From the NCBI GenBank assembly GCA_904066235.2, contig CAJFCV020000006.1, forward strand, positions 12,462,001 to 12,526,000: a DNA stretch of 64,000 nt. Direction: 5' to 3'. A program made the position numbers and the translations under genes. This stretch comes from Bursaphelenchus xylophilus. Its lineage: Eukaryota > Nematoda > Chromadorea > Rhabditida > Aphelenchoididae. The notes under the pieces were generated by a model. The model saw nothing but the letters and a program-made list of their open reading frames with translations, searched no databases and was not told the DNA's origin. Position 1 is the first letter of the stretch. Every line of letters begins with the position of its first letter. Below are positions 55,501 through 64,000 of the stretch, in pieces.

Positions 55501-58500
55501 GAAGGCCGCCGACTTGGTCAGTGGTGTTGCGGCTCCATTATACTTTAGTCTGAGGGCGTATTCGTAAATTTCCGTGGCACAAAAATCAAGAATCGACCAG
55601 CCGAATCGAGTGTCTTGCGAATACACATGGTCGTCTGGTAGGGTCGCTTTGATGAGCTCAATGTGTTGGCGGGATACGGGTTGGGCCCTAAAAAAGAAGC
55701 AATAAGTTTTTTTCAGTTATCAATCAACTATTTTCAAGACAATTTTTGGCATAAACTTCTTATAAATTAGGGCAAAAATCGATCAAAAAATTTAAAAAAA
55801 TGTTAAAATTTTTCTTATTCTAGCTACAATGTAATTCAAAAATGAGTTTTTCTAATCCCTCACGCATTTTAGACACATAATTGTTCGAAAAATACCAAAT
55901 ACCTCAAAAATTTCAAAAAAAATTATATTATCCATGACAAAACCTTCTTTTAAAACCTACTCATTCGGTGGTGTGAAACAATCCCGATCGGAAAGCAAAT
56001 TCGCAGCCAAGAAGCAAAAATCAGCAGCAGAATTAAAGTCTTTCGCGGCCAGGGCCCTTCCCAATTGGCAAATCGAATCAATGGCTGCGTCTGTCTTCAA
56101 ATTGGCCAAAACAATCGCAATATGGGCCCGCCATCCTTTCCCATCGTCCGAATCCGAGTGCATGAGTAGAGGGACGGGTTGACTGGCGGCAACGCTGTAT
56201 AGGGTCATGGCTGGATGGTGAGGGGAGCGGTTTGCGGCGAGGAGGCGCTGAAGAATCGATTCCATTTTTGGTCGATTCGTGTCGGCGTACATGCGATAGG
56301 CCAAGACCATGGCGTCGAAGAGGAGTCCGGCATTCTCAGCGCACTTTATCGCCTCCTGAAACGATAAAATTAAGTAAAAAATAAAAGTTTTTACATCTGA
56401 TGTCAAGTGTAATATAAAAAAGCCTTAAAAATCAAATGGATCATAAAAAGAAAAAGGGAAATTTCCACCACCGTATTTTACTACCATTTACATCCAAAAA
56501 TTTCAAAAAGACACATCAAAAATTCCCTTTATGTAATCTCAAGTATAACATGTCAAGTATAATATAAAAAGCTCCCAAACTAACCCAAACTCGACCTTTT
56601 TGCACAACTTACATCAACATGGCCTCCAAGCAGGTAATTTGTGAAATGCTCAAGAGCATCAGCTGGGACACTTCGTTCATTGCGAAGGCTTTCCTGACTC
56701 CCCGTTCCTTCGTCACTTTGAATCGATTTCTGTGCCCTTAGGGCTCTCTTCGGGAAAATCTGATCTTTGCACAAGAGTTCAGCCAAATCCGCTCCAGTTA
56801 CACGCTAAAATCACCAATTTAAAGATAAAAATTATATTCACCATGACGAGCAAGATCAAAAAATTGATCAAAATTCTGCTTCATCTTGTACCTAAAAACC
56901 AAAGACAGCAAAAAAAAAAATCAAAATTACTTACTCCTTGTTGCTTGACAACCATTTCCAACAGTCTCCAGACTAAAATACAATCATTTGTATCGCTGGA
57001 ATAGGGATTTCCAATGTAAATATCCGAATCCACGATATTTGAGAGTTGTCTTCTGATGAACAAGAGAACGCTCTGTGACTGAGTGTGGGCAATATTCAGC
57101 GGGCCTTGGAATTGGTCCATCAGTTCCACATTTCCGAGTTCGAATTTGTCTTTCAACAAATTTTTCACATTTTTTAATTCGAACGAATTTGGCATGACCT
57201 TAGGGTTTAATTGGATAATCCGCCCGGCCGGTCCGAACTTGATAATCGGGTGGTGTGAGTTGAATTTTTTGGCTTCTTTTGACCCCGAATCAAGGCTTAA
57301 TTCGTCGCTGTCAAGGTTCGAAAACGAGGGTTGTTCGCTGTTCTGGGACTCAATTGTGGAACGCTCCTCAAGTTGTTGACGAATCGCGGCTTGTCGTTGA
57401 CGAAGAGCTTGGTATTCGCGTTTTGTCAGGTCGCAAATCTGAAATTTGGGATTCAATTATATTATCCATGGCAAAAATCTCAAATCTTTGACAATTTTTA
57501 CTCCAAATTGAGCTGAAATGACCTAAAAATCAACAAAAAAAGTCTAAATACTCACCTTGATCAAAGCTTGCTCTTCGTTTAGGTTTTCATTGCACATAAA
57601 TGCATAAAATCTTGAATTGAACACCTTTAAAAACTGAGGGACATCCGTGATATAGCGGTTATAACAGCTGTAGTAGAACAAGAACGCCGCCTTCTCCACC
57701 GGCTTCATGTCCCAAAATTGTTCTGGGGGCTCATTTTCAATGACAAATCGTTTGATTACGCTCTAAAATCCGAAAATAATAAAAAATAATTAAACTTACT
57801 GGTCTTAATTGAACTATCGTGCAGAAAGCAATGTCCTCATCGCTGAACATAGCAGGTTCTTGCTGCAATGGGGGCATCCGACGACTTCCTGAAGCTCTGG
57901 CGGCTTGAGGATAACGCTGCTGATCGACATAATTCACTCCGGGTTGTTCGAACTCTTCGGACGAAGAAGTCTCACGGAAATCCTCAAAAGCCGGTGTTCG
58001 ACCAGAACGGTAACGAAAAGCGCTGAAGGAAAATAATAAACTTCCGAAAAATATTATTTTAGTTTTGCAAGGTTTTACCCTAAATTATGGGCCGCAAAAG
58101 AATAACAAATGCATCCTACGGCTTACAATCAAGCCATACAGGAACAGCACAATATCTTGTAGCACTCGCAAAATGATCTATGCAAAAAAGAACCAAAAAA
58201 TACACTGAAAAGCAAATTTCTCATCTGATACCTAAACTAATGTCCGAAAAGCCGATTAGAACGTAAATTCCTCAATAAACAAAAACCCCCTACATCCCAT
58301 TAGCTTCTCCACATAGTGTTCTCTCTGTTAAACCTAAAAAACAAGCAACAATGAAAAAATTATTACCTATTTGGCCGATTTTGCTGGTGATACCTCAGCG
58401 GCTCTCCCAGTTCCGAATTAGGCCTCATCCTTGGCTGCTGCGTGTAGCCATAGTCCGAACGTCGGTGGCGGTTCTTCCTCGAAGACATGACAAAACTTTC

Positions 58501-58524
58501 GCCAAAGTCATTTGCCCCCGCCAT
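52596..58524 (-). CDS. sec-16: SEC16, ER exit site scaffold
   Basis: Eleven exons join to 1251 codons: 58367-58524, 57800-58022, 57556-57762, 56935-57438, 56613-56804, 55961-56355, 55337-55687, 54639-55043, 53361-54460, 52765-52896 and 52596-52684. The central conserved domain spans about residues 130-680, with FGPAGRIIQLNP at its start and helical-repeat segments such as EAIKCAENAGLLFDAMVLA. A Gln-rich, low-complexity region follows (about 830-1060). Next comes the C-terminal conserved motif DDSKKSIVWDEKLGRYV, then a Pro/Ala-rich tail. SEC16 organises ER exit sites and binds COPII coats through SEC23, SEC13 and SEC24. It lies upstream of hmgs-1 and sec-24 on the same strand. The start at 58522-58524 opens MAGANDFGESF and follows no other in-frame ATG in the exon. 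Intron 10 contains a family A foldback. Confidence 0.92.
52971..53213. mobile_element. Family A foldback MITE, copy 7
   Basis: In the SEC16 intron between exons 9 and 10. Starts TAGTGACGGACCGGATCCAG and ends with the inverted CTGGATCAGGTCGCACATTG. Arms are intact but the terminal bases have drifted from the consensus. Confidence 0.75.
55098..55290. repeat. GCACWGTGC copies in a SEC16 intron
   Basis: Four copies (CGCACTGTGCGA, TGCACTGTGCAGA, TGCACAGTGCAAA, TGCACTGTGCAAA) lie in the intron between SEC16 exons 7 and 8. Confidence 0.65.
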
Positions 58525-59371
58525 TCGACAATCCTTCGTGCTTTACCCGTCAGAAGTGAATGTTGAAGGGGAAAGTTATTTTAACCTGAAATAAAAACAT
58601 AATCCAAAATTTTATGGGCTCGTTTACATCAACACCACGAGAACATTAATGGCCACAATTTACAGCAAAAAGTCCAAAGAAAATCGCGGATTTAGGTAAC
58701 AAAAAAATTATATTCTCCATGACCACCAATTGATATTTGAAAACAACAAATTTGGGAACAAAAACACGCAAAAAACACATCTCTGCCCAAATACAAATCC
58801 AATGCACAAACCGAAACCACAATTCCACGTGGATAGAGCCAATTGACAAAAATTAGCTACCTAATTTACTCCAAAAACCAAATTAATCGCGTTTTTTCAC
58901 GTTTCACAAGGTAGATTCGATAAAAATCTAATGTCCCGTGTAAAAATCTCCATCCAAACGCCTCTGGGGAATCGAGTTAGTCCCGATTCAACTGGTTCGA
59001 GATCAGTTTCGTCTAATTTTTGCGAAAAAGCGCAATGCCAAACGCTGTGTTGGACTGGGCTTGTTTTCGTTTCGGGACTCAGACGCCGTCTCGGATTTCG
59101 GATGTTTCCGGAAAAATTCGACTTTGAGAGGGATCTTGAGAAGACGAAGAGTGGAAAACACGCTCATTTGGTTTGTCACACCTTTAAACACATGTTTTAT
59201 CAACAAAAACTTATTATTATTGATCAAACCGGCAGAAATAATGATTTTTCATCGAATTTCTGGAAGTTATCAAACAGTTCCGTCTTATCTGTGAGAAAAC
59301 ACGTTCGCACACAGAGCGGACACTGATTTCCTGCAAAAATACAGCAGGATTCAACCGTTTTTTCATCAATT
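58525..59371. other. Divergent intergenic region SEC16 / UGT
   Basis: 847 bases between two divergent start codons, presumably holding both promoters. A TTATATTCTCCATGACC motif occurs at about 58708. A 131-codon open frame (58931-59326) has no splice or family support and is not called. Confidence 0.35.
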
Positions 59372-62300
59372 ATGATGTTATTCATGACGATTTTACTTTT
59401 TCTTTTCAATACTGCGACCTCAAGCAAAACTGCACTGTTTATTAGTGGAAGAGATACTGGGAGTCATCAAGAAAGCATGAGACACTATTCTACGGCGTAA
59501 GTCGACTGTGCGGACATCGAAAAAACAAAAATTATATTGCTTTAGCCTAAAAAATGCGGGTTATGACGTTACTGTGCTCGATACTTCGAATGAAAAGCCC
59601 AAACAGTATCCTGGAGTATCCGTGAAGCAATTTTACATCCCACCGGATTTTTCTGGCCGAAAAGAAGCCATTATTCGTTTCTTGACCAAGCCTTATAATG
59701 GGTTCTCAATGGTGAACGCTCAAGTTGATGGGAATAAGTTTATGATGGAACTGATTGAGCAAAAGTGGGGTGAGGTGAGCTGACAACGTCTTTATTTTGT
59801 TAGCACTGATGCGATAAGTTATATTATTAACATTTTCACTTTTTTTGGAAATTTTGGTCAAAATTCACTGCACTGTGCGGTAGGCTTGAGGAAGCCTACT
59901 GCACTGTGCGAAAGAAAAAAGGTGATTTCTCAGTTGAAGCCGGAATAATTTTTTCTGAATTGCAGGTTATAATATTTGTCTAGCTGTATTTTCTCGTTCG
60001 CCTTTCGGCAAAGTTTGCTATTTTTTCTTTGCACGGTGCAAAACGCTGTTTTATTACTTATTGCACTGTGCGATAAAAAGACTGTTCTTCAGCGATGCAA
60101 AAAAAAATTCTTCTCACAACCAAAATGCCAATATGTTCAGAAGCTATTAAATTTACTGTGTAACAAAGCTACAAGTCAAAAAAATAATTGCACAGTGCAA
60201 AATTTTACTTTTTTGTGCAAATATGACATCTTTGAAAATCCCAAATTTTTTCAGCTCTCAGCGCTCCTTGCGACTCCATACGACCTCATTGTTATTGATG
60301 ACATCCCATGTGTCCATTGTGCGGTAATCTCATCCGTTTTGAATCGCATACATGGCTCAAAAGTCGTACTATTTTCCACCACCAAACCGCTGGATTACAA
60401 TATGATTTTGCTCGGATTGAGTGCGTAAACTGAGAAAAAATTAACAAATATCGTATTTTACAGCAAAAAGTATCGCGATTAGCCCATACATTTTTACTGT
60501 GATGCCAAGAAATTCCGATGACATAATGGATTTTAGAAAATTTAAAGACCGAATAAGCAATATTAAGTTGTGGGTTTATGAGATTTATGGCTTCTTAATG
60601 ACAGGTAGGTTGAATAAAGGCTTTACGATACATTTTTTTCCAGAAAAATGTTTTGAATGACCCTTTTTTCAGACGAAGCCTCCACGATTTCCTCTGCAAA
60701 TTACCTTGGGTTGCCGGCTTTTCAATGGTCATCCTTTTATCAGAAAATTGGCTTATCGGTTATCGAATCGATTGATTATAACATCTGGCCAATACCGAGT
60801 AAGTGGCTCTAGGGGAGTCTTGTAAATCCGCATTCAACGAATACAAATGTTGTTATTCACCTAATCGGGAGAAGTCTCTCTTTAATTGACGCTTAATTTT
60901 TCAAAAATTTGTTAGCATAGGACACAATTCCTGAAGATTTTGTCTTGCGCTTTGCATGGGAAGCCGAGATTTTAGCGATCCTTACGGCCGAGATATAGTA
61001 CGAGAAACGCGGAGAGCGGTCAGGGAGAAAAGCCCTTTTTTGGCCATGTCTTTACCAGTTTCATGGTAACATTGCCCTCTGTAGAAATAAGAATTCATCT
61101 GTCATTTCAGCGTTGCCAATGATAAAGCACACCGGGATCCACTGTGAACGACCCAACTTCTCCAAAATCCCACAAGATCTCAAAGTTTTCATCGAAGACC
61201 CCGCATCAAAAGGAACAATTTACATCGCGTTTGGCAGCTACATTGACTTCACATATGCCCCTGAACATCTTATCGAAGCGTTGGTGAATGGAGTCCAGCG
61301 CTTGTCTGAGTATCGAGTAGTTGTTTCGGTGAAAATCAACGGTACAAAGATTGCAAAACAGCCGTACGTACGGTATGTGGAGTGGTCACCGCAAATCGAG
61401 ATCCTCAGTCATCCCAAAACCAAGGCGTTTCTTACTCACGGAGGGCTGAAAAGGTGAGGAAAAGGGGGGAGGATGCTGAGAAGTTTGGATGATTTTTCGC
61501 ACAGATCGGAAGGGAAGTAACATAAATGTGACGCTCAGATTTTGATGAAACTCGGGCACAAGAGATAGATTAATTCTTCTAAAACATTTTCGAGGTTCCT
61601 AGGACGCCTTTTGTAGATACGGCCGAGATTTTTTAGATCAGAAGTTGACAAATAGAGACTTTTTTTGCAAATTTTGGTATGAAAAGCTTTGACCTTATTT
61701 CTAACGTAGATTGTAATGTTTCCACAAAACATCAATTTTTTCAGCACGAAACTAGCATAGCTACGGCTAAAAAATGTTTTTTTTTCTATGAACGCTCTCA
61801 GCGTTTGCGTGCTCTCTCGGCTACAAAGATCGTTGAATATCTCGGCTGCCCCCGGTAAAGCGAGGGCCAAGATTTTCACAAATTCATATCTGTCCTCTAC
61901 TCGAAGTGTATGCAAAATTTAAAGAAATTCGAAGCGTCGTACTTGGAGTACTTCCCTTGTAAAGCCATTTTTTCCAGTATAAAGGAATCAATATGCGCCA
62001 AAGTTCCGATCGTTATTATGCCACTATTCGCGGAGCAGTCGGCCAACGCTCAGCTGGTTGGTAAAGCGAGGATCGGAAGGATATTGAACAAGTTTACCGT
62101 AAATGAGCATGTTTTTGCAGAGGAGATTAAAACTGTGAGTAATAGCTACAAAAAATATTATAAAGCCAATTTAAGGCGGCCAAAGACCCCGTCTACAAGA
62201 AAAACATTGTGAAAATGCATGACTTGTGGACAGAACGACCCATTTCTCAGCTAGATGAAGTGGTATTTATGACTACGAAATATGCCAAGTTTGACAATCG

Positions 62301-62415
62301 CGTTTGGAAAAAGTATTTTGAACCGAAATCAAAGAAACTCTCTATCTTTAAAACGTACTGTATGGATTTATTAGCCGTTGTTTTAATTGTTATCTCTGTT
62401 ATAAGCTTTTTATAA
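59372..62415 (+). CDS. UDP-glucuronosyltransferase (UGT), ER membrane
   Basis: Eight exons, 59372-59496, 59546-59774, 60255-60420, 60464-60604, 60673-60798, 61111-61453, 61978-62134 and 62176-62415, join to 508 codons, the usual UGT length. It has a signal peptide (MMLFMTILLFLFNTATSS), an N-terminal acceptor-binding half, and a C-terminal donor-binding half. The donor half holds the signature VEWSPQIEILSHPKTKAFLTHGG and the SIKESICAKVPIVIMPLFAEQ segment. A final TM helix (CMDLLAVVLIVISVISFL) anchors it in the ER; the usual lysine-rich cytosolic tail is absent. It should conjugate small lipophilic substrates with a UDP-sugar. The exon 3 donor is non-consensus (GTGCGT) but is the only join that keeps the frame. 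A poly(A) signal lies at 62454-62459. Introns 5 and 6 are filled with repeats. Confidence 0.88.
59865..60225. repeat. GCACWGTGC copies in UGT intron 2
   Basis: About five copies (TGCACTGTGCGGTAGG, CTGCACTGTGCGAAAG, TGCACGGTGCAAAA, TGCACTGTGCGATAAA, TGCACAGTGCAAAA) between UGT exons 2 and 3. Confidence 0.65.
60930..61110. repeat. Family C fragment (UGT intron 5)
   Basis: Contains TGCGCTTTGCATGGGAAGCCGAG and GCGGAGAGCGGTCAGGGAGAAAAGC, matching the copies in receptor intron 1 and elsewhere. Confidence 0.55.
61510..61970. mobile_element. Family G element interrupted by family C sequence (UGT intron 6)
   Basis: Left arm GGAAGGGAAGTAACATAAATGTGACGCTCAGATTTTGATGAAAC. The right arm, GAAGCGTCGTACTTGGAGTACTTCCCTTGT, ends just before the exon 7 acceptor. 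Between them, about 61590-61880 is family C sequence (CGTTTGCGTGCTCTCTCGGC, AAAGCGAGGGCC). This is a nested insertion. Confidence 0.6.
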
Positions 62416-63407
62416 AATTGGTGACATATTGATTGTATTTTCGGAATAAGTACAATAAAAATTCTTTACAGCCGCATCCCGACTTTTCGGGTCAACTCAA
62501 AATCAATACGAATGTAGGGTGTGTGGAGATGCAAAAGAATGCCGTAGGAGGTGCTTACGAGGCCTGAAAAAAGCCGCTGTATGCACGGCGGACGCTCGGT
62601 GAAGACTCGGCGGAAAGCTGGCGAAGCCTTACAATATGAAAACTTTTTTCAAGTCTGGCTATTGCTAACGATAGTTTTTATGTTATTGCAACAAAAAAAG
62701 GACAAAAAGGTACTCTAAAAGACGTAGATCCGTAGGTTTATCTGGATATTATTGCAGTAATACATGTAAAATACCTGAAAATAGGTGGTAAACTTGATCA
62801 GGTTGGTCCTATTATTTCTATGAACTGAGCGTTTTCCTTGCCTCCCCTACTCGACAGACTGATAGTATAGTGTGGAACCTGATCCAGTGGCAAAAAACGC
62901 ACCATTTTGCATCCGGGAAGGATCAAAAATGTGGCAAAATGCTTCCCTTTCCAAGTGAAAAAACTTCGTTTTGAAGGAAGGGCGCGCAATTTCCCTCACA
63001 AAAAGAGGGGGCGCTCTTTTGAAATCGGAGTTTTTTCAATTGGAGGGGGAAGCATTTTGCCACATCTTTGATATTTGCCGGATGTAAAATGGCACTTTTT
63101 TTGCCACTGTATCAGTTCTCCCACTGTGATAGGCATAGATTTATGGGATATTCAAAAATTATGAAACGCAACAAGGTGCGACCTTGTAATGTTTGACTAA
63201 CATAATACCTTTCTCAGAGTTTTATCATACATATTTTGCGTTTCTTTCCCTTTCTTCCTTATCATAAATTTGGTCGGCTCTGAAAACCTTATTTCTCATA
63301 AATTTCGAACGCTTTGCTATTTTAATTGTTGGCAAAAACTAATTTCACTGTTTTTTTTGTTTTTATTGATTTAAATTTATATGACTTAAAATTAAATTAC
63401 TTACAAA
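62416..63407. other. Intergenic region after the UGT
   Basis: Holds the UGT poly(A) signal (62454-62459), a cysteine-rich open stretch at 62472-62602 (see findings), a lone family B right end (TCGACAGACTGATA) at about 62850-62864, and a family A foldback at 62869-63127. The remainder to 63407 shows nothing recognisable. Confidence 0.45.
62869..63127. mobile_element. Family A foldback MITE, copy 8
   Basis: Starts TAGTGTGGAACCTGATCCAG and ends CTGTATCAGTTCTCCCACTG. Inverted arms with GC-rich centre. Adjacent on the left is the family B end, so one may have inserted next to or into the other. Confidence 0.75.
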
Positions 63408-64000
63408 ATGGACTGGTTCGAAAAAGTTTTTATATTTTTCTATCCCTTCACTCGAAATTGGATCAGCTTTTGCGGCATGAGATTGTGGGTAAGTTTTTGA
63501 GCATCTGTTTGTGCGACTTCGTATTTTACACCTACCTTCCAAAGAAACGATTTAAAAAAAATCTTTTAGACCTTGTCTATGCTTCTTGCAATTTTCGCGG
63601 CCTTCGAAACCCTTGGATTGATCATTTTCTTCTCCGCCATCGACTTTCAATCAGTCTCTTTTGTTCTGGGCCTCTCAAATTTGGCCAATATTATGCTGAT
63701 TATTGGATCTACTCGGCACTTTGTATGGCTGCAATTGTTTTATTGCGCACTGCAAGTAAGTGTATGGATTTTTTTTGAATCTGATCAAGACAAATGAACG
63801 AACATTTGAACATTTATGTACTTTTTGCAAGTTTTGGCTGAAAAATTTCAGCTATTTCTACCGTAGAGAGTAATGTTACCACACAAAAAAATCAATTTTT
63901 CCCCCGCGGGAAACTGGCAAAGATACGGCTAAAAAGCTTTATTTCTCACTGACCGCTCCCTATGTTTTGCGTACTCTCTCGGACACAAAGATTGTTGAAT
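63408..64000 (+). CDS. Multi-pass membrane protein, 5' part only
   Basis: Two exons are visible, 63408-63488 and 63570-63755, which join in phase (89 codons). A donor GTAAGT at 63756 leads to an exon beyond the window. The first exon encodes MDWFEKVFIFFYPFTRNWIS and is followed by two clear hydrophobic helices (LSMLLAIFAAFETLGLIIFF and a segment around NLANIMLIIGS), then an aromatic stretch (HFVWLQLFYCAL). This looks like a small four-helix membrane protein. I do not recognise the family. The terminal 150 bases (63840-64000) are family C repeat and look intronic. Confidence 0.5.
63840..64000. repeat. Family C fragment at the window edge
   Basis: Contains ACCACACAAAAAAATCAATTTTT, TGACCGCTCC and GCGTACTCTCTCGGACACAAAGATTGTTGAAT, parallel to the copy at 61700-61840. 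Located in the intron of the edge gene. Confidence 0.55.

Noticed and set aside
46588..58710. TTATATT...CATG motif as a TATA-box or start-codon context
   Set aside because: It occurs on both strands and mostly in introns, not before called start codons, so a promoter role is unsupported.
58931..59326. 131-codon plus-strand frame between SEC16 and UGT
   Set aside because: No domain, no splice sites, and it lies in the presumed divergent promoter region.

Overview
The window is nuclear DNA of a nematode. The evidence is compact multi-exon genes with GTRAGT donors and short TTTCAG acceptors, probable spliced-leader acceptors just upstream of the vav and cox-5A start codons, nematode-type gene content, and A/T-rich introns packed with foldback elements. 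I cannot name the genus. Exon boundaries below were read by eye from splice consensus and reading-frame phase. For each complete gene the exons join into one open frame.

Layout: 355-4846 (+) FLVCR/SLC49-type MFS transporter; 5301-5527 (+) a 62-aa single-pass membrane microprotein; 5774-6479 (+) a borealin-N-like protein; 6693-7410 (-) cytochrome c oxidase subunit 5A; 7.4-13.9 kb is repeat-rich intergenic DNA; 13895-26334 (+) a Vav-type Rho GEF with all its domains; 27437-33530 and 34483-38709 (+) two tandem non-alpha nicotinic-type Cys-loop receptor subunits; 39116-45498 (-) SEC24, with two identical tRNA-Lys(UUU)-like genes in its introns on the opposite strand; 46099-50343 (-) cytosolic HMG-CoA synthase; 52596-58524 (-) SEC16; 59372-62415 (+) a UDP-glucuronosyltransferase; from 63408 (+) a multi-pass membrane protein that runs off the edge.

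The main mobile find is a complete 2518-bp DNA transposon (27912-30429) inside intron 1 of the first receptor gene. It has CACGCCACG... terminal inverted repeats, a CTAGTG target duplication, and a three-exon gene for a 637-aa RNase-H-like transposase candidate of a class I cannot place. Introns and intergenic DNA also hold several foldback families: (A) about 250-bp elements with TA-flanked CAGTGGGGACCTGATCC ends; (B) elements with TCAGTCTGTCGGGAAAATAA ends; (C) TAGCTCGCGCTTTG elements; a GC-rich 725-bp element with an 8-bp target duplication (hAT-like); an 885-bp TA-flanked element with arms of about 260 bp; and a 700-bp compound palindrome. Two dispersed short-motif arrays, GCACWGTGC and TTGACCGGTCAA, fill many introns.

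Functional links: SEC16 and SEC24 are two COPII components on the same strand, separated by HMG-CoA synthase. The receptor pair is a clear tandem duplication with one intron difference. A decayed copy of the UGT 3' end lies in an intron of the second receptor gene, about 25 kb from the intact UGT.
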